DNA of 64,000 nucleotides from Margaritifera margaritifera (taxonomy: Eukaryota; Mollusca; Bivalvia; Unionida; Margaritiferidae). The stretch is from the NCBI GenBank assembly GCA_029931535.1, contig JAQPZY010001060.1, positions 310,001 to 374,000 of the forward strand, written 5' to 3'. The notes under the pieces were generated by a model that saw nothing but the letters and a program-made list of their open reading frames with translations, was not told the DNA's origin and searched no databases. The translations under genes and the position numbers were made by a program. Positions 27,127 to 37,885 of the stretch are shown here, one piece after another. The stretch's first letter is position 1; every line of letters begins with the position of its first letter.

Positions 27127-28534
27127 TAAGCAAAAGAGAGACTGGCAGACTACGCTCATTCTTCCTAACTTTTTGTGCAATTCAATTTTACATTTTTCGA
27201 ACATACATACATATAAAATGGACAGAATATGTAGACTTAAATGCGTTGTAAAACTAGTCACAATCAAAAAATAATTATGATCAGATAGAGAGTTCATATG
27301 GAAAGCAATTTTATTGTCTAACCTGTAGGAAACCTATCAGGAGCTGATTGTGATAAGAGAAACAAAAGCCAGGTTGTTCATTGAACTGAAAGGTGAAGCA
27401 CAAGAAAGGCTGAAATAATATCGGTGTGTGTGCATTCTATGGACAAGTCCACTTCCTTAGATACCTATATTTAAATCACGTGATGCATCTACCTTCCTAA
27501 AATACTATTCAAAGGACCTTGACATTTACATGTTATTTCTATGTTCAAATATCCAGTTCTGTATGATATATAGGCATTCGTAAATAAAAACAAGAAAGTA
27601 GTCCTTCAACTGCACATATTCCCAAACAATTACTAGTACAAGAGTGTGAATTGGCTGTCAGGCAGCATCTTTATTTTCAACTCTTTTGCGGAGTTTCTTA
27701 ATTACGGGATAATAGAGTCCAATATACTATATTGCAATTGTCCGCTCGAACAAGGAAGATTGTCATCATCGTATTGAATTACATGGGGAAATTTCAGATT
27801 TTCACTGGACTTTAAGAAGTGTTTACGGTTATATAGCGGCTGTATGCAAAAGAGGCAAGCTGATATTCTAAATAGAAATGCAGTCAGAAACCCATTTGTA
27901 ACAACATTTAAACTATACACATCGTTGCCTGCTGAAAGTCGACAAAGCAGTTCCCTCTTGCATCATTAGAAATCCATTAGCAAATTTACATCTGTGAAAC
28001 TAAATTTTCTGTAAAAAAAAAAAAAATATGTTGACTTTTCATTGAGTTTAAGTCAAGAAATGTCATCTAAAAAAAATAATCTCTTCGCCAATCGCGATAT
28101 TCACATTGTCTTTAGCTTTAATATATCACCTACGTAAAAATAGGGCCAATTATAAGTAGTTACTGGAAGAAATACATTAAGTCACTAACAATCCTTACTA
28201 GTCGCTCTCTCGCCAACTGACCACAGCTAACGATGTACTTATACCCGTGTAATCAAACCAACTAGTGAACAAACCAACCAGTGAACAATGTCATAATGCA
28301 TGTTAGAATATAATTTTTAGTCTCATATAACTAAATTCAGCCTTTTAGATGCACGCCTGTGCTGAGTGCACTAATAAATATTGCAGTTGATTCATTTTTT
28401 TTTTTTTTTTTCATTTTTTTTTTTTTGGTTAAAAAGCGTGTATACTATAAAACTGTGACTGTTAGAATCTTATTATACGTAGCAGCTATTCCACTCCTGT
28501 GCATCTCGCTCTTAAGTTGGTTAATGTCCCCGAT

Positions 28535-28675
28535 CGTATCATTGGTTTATGAGGCTAGAGCGTATCATTGGTTGTTGAGGCTAGAGCGTATCATTGGTTT
28601 ATGAGGCCAGAGCGTATCATTGGTTTATGAGGCCAGAGCGTATCATTGGTTTATGAGGCCAGAGCGTATCGTGGT
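28535..28675. repeat. 26-bp tandem repeat, about 5.3 copies
   Basis: CGTATCATTGGTTTATGAGG followed by CCAGAG recurs every 26 bp from 28535. The equivalent place in copy A (about 21440-21500) has only two degenerate units. Confidence 0.92.
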
Positions 28676-28885
28676 TTTTATTTCATTCAGCTACTGGGAG
28701 TAAAGCACTCTCTCCTGGATGGGAAGATAGTTCATCAGAGGTTACTTCCTCTGTCGGAGCTGGTACCCATTTTCACCTGGGTGGACTGAAGTAAACGAGG
28801 TTTTGTACTTTGCCCAATGGCACAAAAGAATGATTGTGGTGGGATTGTAACCCAAGACCTCGCAATTAGCCATTTTTCAAATTCC
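28676..28885. repeat. SINE-like dispersed element, copy 2
   Basis: This aligns with 21500-21660: TTCATTCAGCTACTGGGAGT, GGTACCCATTTT, then TTTGCCCAATGGCACAA and AACCCAAGACCTCGCAATTA. The last part has the look of a 3' SINE module of marine invertebrates. It could equally be part of the segmental duplication only. Confidence 0.4.
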
Positions 28886-29198
28886 AGCTGCTTCAATCAG
28901 GTATTTTTTTGTCATCTTATTATTCAATGTCTTCCCTAACATTTTGATGAACACGGGTCGTAAATTGTATATTTTTCATCAATTACTTCATAACGCTTTC
29001 AGAGAGGGGTTTACAGCCAAGTTATGTCTAAGAAAAATGAAGTTGAAGATCACAACCATCCACGCGTGCTTTCTAATTACAATCAAAACATGTTCCTTTC
29101 ATTATGGGTACTAAATTATAAGAGGATAGGAACATTAATATTGTCATGGATGACCCAGAGTAAGTTATTTGATTTTGTCATATTGACTTGTCTGTCTG

Positions 29199-29450
<252 letters not shown>

Positions 29451-29777
29451 AGACTAGTCTCAACAAACTCAAAAATAGAATTTATATGAGAATGGGACTT
29501 TGGTTTGAATCAATGTAGTCAAAGTTGTATTAAATTTTGCAATATAAGATCAGACGCGTAGAGGTAATTTCTTGCGTGGACAGGTTTTTTGCATCTATTC
29601 TGGTGCACCTGTATCAAGAATTCCAATAAATTTGCCCCTTTGTGCCTAATATTCTGGTTCTGTATTGAAAAGCAGCACATGTTTGAATTATATGTGAATT
29701 ATCATACAGGTAAATAAACGTTTAGTAGTTTTATCAATTTTACGTTGATTATAAAACAAAAATGCTAACATCAAATA

Positions 29778-30043
29778 TCATAAATATCAATGAACAGCTT
29801 AGACAGCAACTTAAGTCATAAATATCCATGAACAGCTTAGACAGCAACTTAAGTCATAAATATCCATGAACAGCTTAGACAGTAACTTAAGTCATAAATA
29901 CCCATGAACAGCTTAGACAGTAACTTAAGTCATAAATACCCATGAACAGCTTAGACAGCAACTTAAGTCATAAATACCCATGAACAGCTTATACAGCAAC
30001 TTAAGTCATAAATACCCATGAACAGCTTATACAGCAACTTAGG
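29778..30043. repeat. 38-bp tandem repeat, 7 copies
   Basis: TCATAAATACCCATGAACAG followed by CTTAGACAGCAACTTAAG recurs at exactly 38-bp steps (29778, 29816, 29854, 29892, 29930, 29968, 30006). Copy A has a single unit at about 24455-24493. Confidence 0.95.
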
Positions 30044-30055
30044 ACTTTCTTCCAT

Positions 30056-30172
30056 CCTGAGGTGAGCTTCTTTGGCACACCAGCCTGATGTGAGCTTCTT
30101 TGGCACACCATCCTGAGGTCAGCTTCTTTGGCACACCAGCCTGAGGTGAGCTTCTTTGGCACACCAGCCTCT
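30056..30172. repeat. 28-bp tandem repeat, 4 copies
   Basis: CCTGAGGTGAGCTTCTTTGG followed by CACACCAG recurs at 30056, 30084, 30112 and 30140. Copy A has one unit (about 24530-24553). The 61-codon plus-strand ORF near 30128 is an artefact of this region. Confidence 0.95.
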
Positions 30173-31090
30173 CAATTGTGCTTGATTGCTAATAATACAC
30201 GTGAAAAGACTATCATGGCAATTTATCAGTCAGAGATAGAAGCAAACGAGCATCTTACTGACATTTTGTCAGAATTTATCACCTATTTTACGACTGATTC
30301 TAGTAATGCTTGAATTTGATGACAATGCAATACCCTTATTTAATTGTGATGTTTTAACATAATCAAAATTTTAGTTGACACATAAAGAGGCTTACTGCCA
30401 AAATCAAGTTTAGACATTTACGAGAATCCTTTTTTTTGGGGAGGGGGGGGCAGTCAGTGCGTTCCTTCGTAATAGGCAATTGGTATGTTTCCTTTTCTAA
30501 TATTGAATCGAATGAGAGCGGACAGGAGATTCCCTTCATACATCGTGAATTTTGTATGCATTTGGAAATGTTTAATACCATCACGTGACTATCAATTGTA
30601 GCCACGCTTGCAACATCTTGCACTTGACATTACCTTGTGAACTTATATACAGCAACAGAATAAAAAGAGCCATGCTCACAGTTGCAATCTGAGAATAAAT
30701 ACAGTTGATAACGTATTGTGAAACACATTTAAAGTGATAAACATCATTGCCAGCTTGCAAATTACTCAGCAGTAACATGTTACATCATCAAAAAACCATT
30801 AGGACTGCCTAATGTAATACTGCTTTCTTCCACCAAAATCCAAACCAGATCTTATTAAGATTAACAAAAGACATCGCTTTCCACAAAACGAATCTCCTTA
30901 GTAACCAAATTACGTTTATATTGTCCATTAATTCTTCGTACATAATGGTAGATATAGCAGTAAGAGGAATTTCGGCATACTGCAATATGCCTATAGTCCC
31001 AAAGAAAAATAATATAGCAAATTTTGGCAGTGATTTTATTCAAATAGAGAGGTCTATTATGGAAAATATTTAGTACATTAGTAACAATAC

Positions 31091-31615
31091 TAGTTTCTCA
31101 CTGCCTAGCAAACTGACCGTAGCTAATGAGAGATATGTGCATGAAGGCAAACAAATTTGCTCAATTAAAAACATTCCATCTCGTAAACATTGCAGAAAAT
31201 ACTGATCAGAAACCAATTTTTAGTCTTATCTGCTTCAAGCGAATCTTTCATAAGTACAACTAGGCTGCAATATAATAATGATTTTGACACTGCTTGTTTT
31301 AAAAATTGTGTGTGTCGTATATACAAAGTAAATGTTGGATGCTTAAAATAGTTAGAAGCTAATTCCGTCACGAGCATTTTCACTGTTCAGTAGGTTAGTC
31401 TATCCGAGCGATGTCCAGAGCGTCTCCCTGTTTCTATGCCATTAAACGTGTGAGACTGCACAACTTCCCCTACCCTGAATGGGACGACATTCATTGCGGG
31501 TCATTCACTTCGGCCAACCCTGGTAACCGATTACACCTGATTAGACTGAAGCAAACCAAGTAAAGTGCCATGCTCAAGGTTACGCAGCTATGATGACGAC
31601 GGAATTCGTATAAAA
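31091..31615. repeat. Partial third copy of the duplicated unit
   Basis: Begins with TTTCTCACTGCCTAGCAAAC, like the start of copy B. At 31390-31600 it has a SINE-like block (AGAGCG, CCTGGTAACCGATTACACCT, GACTGAAG, AAGTGCCATGCTCAAGG) matching the block at 28676-28885 more distantly. The middle is diverged. Confidence 0.5.
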
Positions 31616-32933
31616 ATCTCATATTGAGCCACATTTAAAGTTTAATATTTAATATGTTCAGAACTATTTTCCGGAACAGTGCACGATACTGTCTTATTTA
31701 TCTCTGATTAAGCTGTTCTTCAACAAATTATTAAAGCTTTCAAAGCGAAATATAACGGTTATGTTAGGTCATAGCAACTGGATGTGCAAATGAAAACAAT
31801 ATACATGTGCTTTCTTATTAGAGCACAAGTTTCCCTCAGTATGGTTTTTGATTTCATGTTCAGTGTCCAATTTAATTTCTTACTTGCAAGGATTTGGAAA
31901 AAGTGTTTACGAAGTGTCGACCTAAGCAATAATGTTTTTCTTAAACGAACAAATAAAACCTACACGATACAGACTCACAAAACATGTTAAACAATATTTA
32001 GTTACTAGTTTTAAAGACTTTGCAGAACCAAACAAGCAGCGTTTGTACTGATATCCAATGGCTCTTTTTTATTACTGACGACATGTTATCTAGTCACTTA
32101 TTGTAAAAAGCAAAATGAAAGGCTCTTCAAATGAATGATGTTAGAGATTGATCACAGTGGGATAGCTGTTATTTCGATCTGTAGTATCCATTCTTTACAA
32201 ATAATTCTAGATATTTATAAAATATTGATTAAAGAACTTTTTTTTCATTATGTAAATATATACACTGAAGACCACTGTGGACATTATAAAGATACGATTG
32301 TATTTTAACATTCAAAAGAGTGATCTAAACACGGCAATGCGACAGACGATAATTCATAACATGAACCTGTATGTGTTAACAATTATTGTACGTGATACAG
32401 TGCCGTCTTGTTCACACGTAGAGTGTACCTTAATATTAATATTGTTAAGATGAACACCTAGTTTAATTTTCGGCATCAGGTTGCAGAAATGGCACACAAA
32501 GATTTCGACTTGCATGGAGTTCATGTATTAAGGTGCATGGATATTGTGTCCTTAAGGGGCAAATATGGGAACGAATATAAAACTTACATAGTCACAGGTT
32601 AACATTATATGTTTGAAGGATGTTTGTTTATCATATAATAGACAAGTACCTTAAGGATCTCAGTTAGATGAGGAGATGTGAGAACCGCCTATCTGCGTAT
32701 AAGAAATGATGAATCAAGTGTAGTATCAGGTGGACAGAGGTCTCACTTCATTGTTGTCCTCGTAATATAACGAAGTTCTACCTCAAGGTTTTACGCAACC
32801 AGTCCTGTACAAAAATCCATTATTTGAAAAATTCCCTGTACAGAATTCTCGAAACTTTGTTCTATATTTACGAGGGAGTCATGCAAACGGTGGGCAAACT
32901 AGTCAAATCTACAATGCAGCAGGTGCTTAATAC
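31616..32933. other. No gene recognised
   Basis: AT-rich sequence with no recognised coding sequence, array or RNA gene. Confidence 0.35.
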
Positions 32934-33198
32934 CTTGTACAGAAGTTGAGGAACCAGTGCAAATTTGGATTATGAATAGCGGTTCTTTTGGATAATTTAC
33001 TGAGTATACTCAACAATATATTGATTGCTTCGTTACCAGATAATAATGTTAGAAACTCAAAAGCAACAAGCAAACTACATATCGTTTCGAGGTCAGTTTC
33101 ATTTGTTATTTTACAATTACCTGGGAAATATATTCCTGGTACATAGCGAACTATGGATTGCACACGACGAACATATTCGTGACCAACCATCAGAAAGC
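32934..33198 (-). CDS. Candidate internal exon of an unidentified host gene
   Basis: On the minus strand, 88 open codons are bounded upstream by a good splice acceptor (a GACTAAAT branch-like word, then a pyrimidine-rich run ending in TTTTTGCAG, exon starting at 33198). Downstream is a plausible donor (ACAAG then GTATTAAG, exon ending at 32934). The translation (GHEYVRRVQSIVRYVPGIYF near its start, then a Leu/Ile-rich helical stretch LLSGNEAINILLSILSKLS) is balanced and not low-complexity, unlike most ORFs here. I do not recognise the family. The helical Leu-rich part could suit an alpha-solenoid protein. The length of 265 bp is not a multiple of three, which is allowed for an internal exon. 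Confidence 0.3.
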
Positions 33199-33364
33199 CT
33201 GCAAAAACATTTAGTCTTATTTATACAGTAAATGACGGGTCATTCTCTTTTCAGTACCGATGATACTAAACTGCTTATCTATTGTCTTTATTTCGAGAAA
33301 ATATTCAAAACAGTAAGACAATGGAAAAGTAAGTCATGTTAGCATTTAAACATGCCAGTTGGAC

Positions 33365-33650
33365 GCGAACAGTGGCGGCGCGAGGGGGGGGCGGCAATGG
33401 GCGCCTGGGGAGGGGGGAGGCGCCGTCGGGAGGTCGGGGACGTTTTTTGCCACACAACTCCCCCCCCCCCCCCATCGTAGCCCCCGGTTTCAGGGCTTAG
33501 AAGTGGTGCGTGGAGGTTGGCAACTGACATAATAACTGTTGTCTCTGGCAAAGTAGGGGGCGCCGCTAAAGAACATTGCCTTAGACGCCTCGGTAGGGGG
33601 GGGGGACTCCATTAAAGAACATTGCCCCAGGGCGTCTCTAACCCTCGCAA
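33365..33650. repeat. GC-rich block with poly-G/poly-C and a 41-bp direct repeat
   Basis: This block is sharply GC-rich against its AT-rich setting. It opens with CAGTGGCGGCGCGAGGGGGG, similar to 'CAGTGGCGGATC' ends that I associate with marine-animal hAT-like transposons. It contains a C14 run near 33461. Two direct copies of a segment with TAAAGAACATTGCC lie about 41 bp apart (33553 and 33594). The minus-strand ORF at 33339-33551 is compositional noise. Confidence 0.5.
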
Positions 33651-33946
33651 ATCCACAGTGAGTCGCCTTACTCCATCAGTTCTTCCTAGATTTCTTATTT
33701 AACTTCACTTAATAAGTTTTCTGTCAACCGTTTGCCTCCTTTTGAAAATCGTTGTTATATAAAGTGTTTTATGATTTTTGCAGTAAAGTGTCCGGCTACT
33801 GCTGAAACCATTGTAAGTGTTACGAGCTTATGTAATCCAATCGCAATATTTTCGTCGGTTTCAGCTATTTTTTTCCATTTTTTCATCCAGCTCTGATAAT
33901 TTTTTTTCTTAGATCACCGAATATAGCCATTATTTTCTGGATATTT

Positions 33947-34144
33947 TCAACTATGTGTTGAAAATACTTTTATGGACTTAATACTATCAATTATAGGCTG
34001 TAGATTTTGTTGGTTGATACCAGATGTTTTTACAGCCGGGCAATATTTGAGAGCATTCCATATCTGATATAATCTCGTAGAGCTGACTCCATACATTTCT
34101 TGGACTTCAAAGCCTACATGGTTCCACGAATCATCATAAATCTG
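33947..34144 (-). pseudogene. Left copy of the small helix-turn-helix-like ORF
   Basis: The minus strand reads VQEMYGVSSTRLYQIWNALK, then YCPAVKTS, then INQQ. It matches the plus-strand ORF at 42206 (VQEMSGTSSTRLYQIWNAVK) over about 55 residues and roughly 85% of bases. It is open only from a TGA just upstream and stops at 33947. It lacks the basic N terminus and the C terminus of the right copy. The 'V.EM.G.SSTR.YQIW' pattern looks like a helix-turn-helix recognition helix. With the right copy it forms a widely spaced inverted pair at the two ends of the element. Confidence 0.6.
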
Positions 34145-34278
34145 TCAAACGTTCGCCCATGGCTACTGAGGGACTTGTTGATTGCAACCAATTGTAAATT
34201 TGGATAAAACAACTTTACCCGCATCGGGAACGGCGACACCATCTCGATGAATCCCATCGTTTGAGTTGCCCTTTCTAT

Positions 34279-34855
34279 TTAACGTGACTGTGTGTCTGTC
34301 CCCGAACATAACTTTATGAAAGTCTCTACAAAACCCAAATGTGTGTGTGAGAGTTGAATCGCACAGGAAACCTCCCCGCGGACGTTAAGCTGGGCTCGGC
34401 GCTGTGTAAATCCACCGTTGAAATTATCATTGTCTCCGGTAACAGCACCTGCTGCGTTTAAGACGTATATGATAAGATTATCGCGTTCACTTGTCTCTTT
34501 GACTAACAGCATAGACGGACCGGCAGACCTTGCGTAATCATCACTGTAACGAGTTATTCGCGGGGAAGCTCCCAAACGGCCGTGATCGAATATTTGGCCA
34601 ACTACGATAAACGAGTATGCGAGATTGCCCTGCAGTGATTGGTGTAGGAAAAGTCAAACACAAAATTTTGGTTTTGTTGATGAGATTGTAATCATCGAAG
34701 TAATGCTCGGGGCTGTATTTGCAACGACACACTGCAACGCAGCAGTCAAACAGGAAGAACTTCAGAATTCATTATCGGTGTTGTATAAATCATCGAATTC
34801 TGCAATAAGTTCATGCATTAACGCGCGAAACATCCCACGGTCCATAAGTTGGTGA
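34279..34855 (-). pseudogene. Broken Polinton ORF, possible structural protein
   Basis: Two overlapping open pieces (34541-34732 and 34279-34575) appear to belong to one interrupted gene. The second reads RITRYSDDYARSAGPSMLLV, then a segment rich in Asn, Gly and Asp, then SHTHLGFVETF. Such a beta-strand-like, Asn/Gly-rich texture would suit a virion protein, and the position in the ATPase-side gene block agrees, but I cannot match it to a Polinton major or minor capsid protein. It is only about 190 codons long in total. Confidence 0.35.
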
Positions 34856-35052
34856 TGAAAAACCGCTGACAAATGGATGTGGCTTATTAATGACTTCTGG
34901 TGCGTTGTTTCCCGCTCGAACTGATCACACAAGCGTTTCCAACCTGTCCACGAGTTCAATGTCTGCGGTCGAGCAATCACCAGCGTATTCTTCTTCCAGA
35001 TGCTGTTCTTCCAAACGATGTCTAGGTAGTCAGCTTCTATAATCTTCGACAT
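34762..35052 (-). CDS. 96-codon Polinton ORF, unknown
   Basis: An open frame within the minus-strand Polinton block, overlapping the preceding ORF by about 20 bases. The translation is mixed and helical, with Trp- and His-rich patches (SWTGWKRLCDQFERETTHQ, HIHLSAVFHHQLMDRG). No family was recognised. Its codon texture fits real coding sequence, and it may be the C-terminal part of the 154-codon ORF upstream after a frameshift. Confidence 0.35.
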   Translation of the reverse strand: MSKIIEADYLDIVWKNSIWKKNTLVIARPQTLNSWTGWKRLCDQFERETTHQKSLISHIHLSAVFHHQLMDRGMFRALMHELIAEFDDLYNTDNEF

Positions 35053-35494
35053 TATTGTGAAATTCCTTCCACTCTGTGCCTATTGCTGAATGCCTTTTAA
35101 ACTTCTCCCGATATATCCACTCAACCCAATTGTCAGATGCTTTATCATTGCTAAATGCTTTATAATATGGTCCTGCTACAAATTCTTTCCAGCTGGAAGG
35201 AAAACGCTTGGCAAAATCTAGGACATCCTCTTCAATCTGTTTGAGGCCAAGCTCGTGTAATATATTAGTCCGTAGTGTCAGTGATTTGCGCTTGGGTAGC
35301 GCAGTTGCCTCTTCTTGGACCAAAGGCTCCTCTTCTTGGACCGCAGGGGCCACAGGGCGCGCAATCTGCAACTGTTCAATAGCGCGGACTGTCCTGGCAA
35401 TCGGACGAATCATTGTGGTGATTGTTTCCGCGACTTTTTCACTTGTTCCGTGGTTTCGCGCATGGGTTTGATCAGCGTGCAAACGTTTGTTCAA
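35030..35494 (-). CDS. 154-codon Polinton ORF, unknown
   Basis: The longest intact unidentified ORF in the left block. The N-terminal third is basic and polar (HADQTHARNHGTSEKVAETI). A Pro/Glu-rich linker at about residues 48-65 (PVAPAVQEEEPLVQEEATAL) joins a C-terminal domain rich in aromatic and charged residues (FPSSWKEFVAGPYYKAF, WVEWIYREKF). That is a disordered tail plus a folded domain, as in many small virion or DNA-binding proteins. It lies just downstream of the ATPase on the same strand. Function not assigned. Confidence 0.45.
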   Translation of the reverse strand: MNKRLHADQTHARNHGTSEKVAETITTMIRPIARTVRAIEQLQIARPVAPAVQEEEPLVQEEATALPKRKSLTLRTNILHELGLKQIEEDVLDFAKRFPSSWKEFVAGPYYKAFSNDKASDNWVEWIYREKFKRHSAIGTEWKEFHNNVEDYRS

Positions 35495-35616
35495 AACCAG
35501 CTGTGACGTCTTCCCGTTCGGCCTGTCACGATGCTAACATATCTTTGATACGTTCACGGACATCTTTGTAACTGTGAAGAAGTATTAGTCGATCCTGTAC
35601 AGCTTTGTCGCGTCGA

Positions 35617-36252
35617 TCAGCTTTGACATAGCTGGCGGTCTTTTCCATTGTTTTTATATGATTGTTGAATTGATTTGTTTAAACCAGCGCGATACGTGAT
35701 ATGTGCATGTCGGGTGACCTCCGCAAACATATTCCGAAACTCATTCCACGAGTAGTCTGCGGCACACCGGGTCCAATGAATATTTGAGAGACCATGCGCG
35801 TCAACGCCGCGAAATATCATTAACATGTTACTGCTGTATCGTATAACTTTAGGCACGTGTGCATATTGTTGAGTCAAATAGATCACATCTATGCTTTTAT
35901 GTCGACCTCGGGAAAAGCATCACATCAATGTACACGACAAGATTATTTAAGCTGGAAAAAAAAATCAACCGCGGAGCCACACAACGACGCCTTAAGCACT
36001 TTCGTAAAATCCTCGAGGACATCATAACATGGTTGACCGTCAGTCGACGGCGCAATCACGTACAGGCGATCCCACTTCAACCATTGTAAAATCGTATTCA
36101 ACAACAGTTGGGTTTTCCCTGATCCAGCCTGACCAATGATCAACGCATGAACTGAGTTTGGAAATACGGAACCGTGCTTGAGTGGTTTGGGCGCTGCCTG
36201 CGCGGAAAAGTCAATGACTGTAAAATCTTTGTTTCCTTTTTTGCGATGCCAT
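35617..36252 (-). pseudogene. Polinton packaging ATPase (FtsK/HerA, A32-like), frameshifted
   Basis: Starting from ATG at 36252 and crossing frame breaks, the gene shows the Walker A motif IIGQAGSGKTQLLLN (about 36100-36140). This is followed by the strand and helix LYVIAPSTDGQPCYDVLEDF. The C-terminal block YLTQQYAHVPKVIRYSSNML, then SYNEF-like YSWNEFRNMF (35617-35886), matches the 'Y.sQ.Y..iPK.iR.n.n' signature of Polinton ATPases. Frames change near 36210 and around 35890-35940, so no full protein is made. The Walker B region falls in the damaged stretch. In intact elements this enzyme would pump DNA into capsids. Confidence 0.75.
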
Positions 36253-36450
36253 ATTAAATGTCAGTTGTTGTATAACTCAATCATGCTTTCATATTGTGTG
36301 CGATGCCACACAAAAGCACGTACTGCAAATCCAACGCGGGGTTCAAACACGTAACTTGTGTTCAATATGGAGCAAAGAAGTTTACGTTTGTGAGCGGACG
36401 GCCCGGTTCTCGGTAAACGCAAACAAGGTTTTAAACAAAACTTGGAGACA

Positions 36451-36769
36451 ATAATGTCAGTGCTGCGTTAGCAAACTACCTGGAACACCGTGGAGTAAAT
36501 GTCCTGGATACAAACACATCCCTGGATACAATTACTGTGTACCTCTTACACGGCTGGATATGCAACTTGATTCTAACAAACATCCGAAACCTGGAGAATC
36601 GCCTATCAACCGCGTCGATGCTGCATGTTACCGACATGATCTCGCGTACCAAGCATCAAATGATATTCGTGCGCGCCAACATGCTGATATAGATCTCATC
36701 CATGACTTAAATGCTATCAGTCCTACACTCGGACAAAGAATTTTTAGATGGATCATCAAGGAGGTATGA
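36451..36769 (+). pseudogene. Parvovirus-VP1-like phospholipase A2 domain protein, N-terminally damaged
   Basis: The frame is open from 36451 but has no ATG before residue M at 36560. It reads KLPGTPWSKCPGY...PGYNYC, then RLD...NRVDAACYRHDLAY and a downstream AD..LIHDL. This is the VP1-unique PLA2 pattern (Parvo_coat_N-like) with the catalytic HD dyad (His codon 36635-36637, Asp 36638-36640). The calcium-loop segment after YC reads VPLT where the family has a Gly-rich loop, so activity is doubtful. In parvoviruses this domain opens endosomal membranes. It is also reported in adintovirus-type Polintons. It is divergent from the ATPase gene and 170 bp upstream of the integrase. Confidence 0.7.
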
Positions 36770-36798
36770 AGGCTAAGATTGTACTGGGAGGTTCCACC

Positions 36799-36861
36799 GG
36801 TGGACAAAGTCCAATCATTGGTGGACAGAGTCCACTCATTGGTGGACAGAGTCCACTCATT
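36799..36861. repeat. 21-bp palindrome-containing tandem repeat, 3 copies
   Basis: Units starting GGTGGACAGAGTCCACTC lie at 36799, 36820 and 36841, exactly 21 bp apart. Each contains the inverted pair GTGGAC/GTCCAC. The first unit has two substitutions. It lies in the gap between the PLA2 ORF and the integrase, where a promoter or protein-binding array could sit. Confidence 0.9.
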
Positions 36862-36907
36862 TGAGGTAAAGCACATTGATATAATGGTTTCTGAACGGAT
36901 TTTATCA

Positions 36908-37879
36908 AACATATACTACAGTTCTTGCGGTTATTGGAAAGGTGACTCCTGTTGAAACGTTAGCGAGCGTGGCAAATGTCACTCACGGGGCCGCTCGAGA
37001 GTTGTTAGCAAAACAAGCACTGTGGCAAATTTACCTACCTGTGCCAAGGAAAATTTCCCGTGGTTGGTTTGATGTCCAAACACCTAACGAAGTTCACCAT
37101 GCTGATCTTTTGTTTCTTCCATATTATCAGATACGAGAACGACAAGATCGTTTGTGCACATACAAATACGCGTTAACCGTGGTAGATATCGCTAGCAGAT
37201 ATAAGGAAGCGGAGCCGCTGACATCTAAAGATTCAGTAAGTGTCGCAGATGCGCTAAAACGTATTTACACAAGTGGAACACTAACATGGCCACGGTTGTT
37301 ACAAGTGTATCCAGGTAAAGAATTTATCGGATCCGTTGCTGCGTTGTTGGCAAAACACCATGTGCGGGTCCGTGTTTGACATGTTAATATACATTGTGAC
37401 CAAGCTATTGTGGAACAATTTAATCGCACACTTGCGGAACGATTAGATCTCGGACGCAGGGGGCTAGCCCCCTGAGTATTCGATCTCAGATCGCAGAGTG
37501 GGTAACACGGCTTCGTTTGATCATAGCAGCGTTGAATAATGAAATCACACGTGCGACTGGATTAAAACCCGTTGATTCGATTCGAAAAAAGACTGTCAAT
37601 GTTATTTATAGAATGATTTCTCAACCACCGCATTTAGAATCACTCGAAAACAATTTTGTTCTGTATATGTAGGTACCTGGTGCTACGGACCTGGTATGAT
37701 CCGTCGATGTATTTACAATTACTGATCGGCTTGATTTTCCAAGGCAACGAACACGTTATCATTTGGCGCCGTCACCGGATGGACCTCGTCCACCGAGTAG
37801 AGCATTTGTGCAAGAGGAATTGCAAGTCGTACCTACGAACACGGAACTACCACCAAGATATCTTTTAATGGGCTAGCAC
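36908..37879 (+). pseudogene. Polinton integrase (retroviral-type DDE), inactive
   Basis: The N-terminal landmark YYSSCGYWKG (from about 36914) is in another frame from the main open piece at 36942-37379, which reads KQALWQIYLPVPRKI then PNEVHHADLLFLP, with the first catalytic Asp. A YKYALTVVDIASRYKEA strand follows. At the second catalytic position the codon at 37308-37310 is TAT (Tyr) within V-Y-PGKEF. An in-frame TGA lies at 37377. Beyond it, VEQFNRTLAERL supplies the Glu (37413). The tail (EWVTRLRLIIAALNNE, then SPDGPRPPSRAF, to about 37879) has more stops and frame changes. The gene ends a few bases from the convergent polymerase gene. This enzyme would insert the element into the host genome. 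Confidence 0.8.
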
Positions 37880-37885
37880 ATGATG

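Noticed and set aside
26985..27251. 88-codon ORF with a hydrophobic stretch like a membrane segment
   Set aside because: The hydrophobic part is translated (TTTA)n.
28359..28604. 81-codon ORF with a Phe-rich hydrophobic start
   Set aside because: The Phe run is a poly-T tract and the C terminus is the 26-bp tandem repeat.
33339..33551. 70-codon Pro/Arg-rich minus-strand ORF
   Set aside because: Product of the poly-G/poly-C composition of the block.
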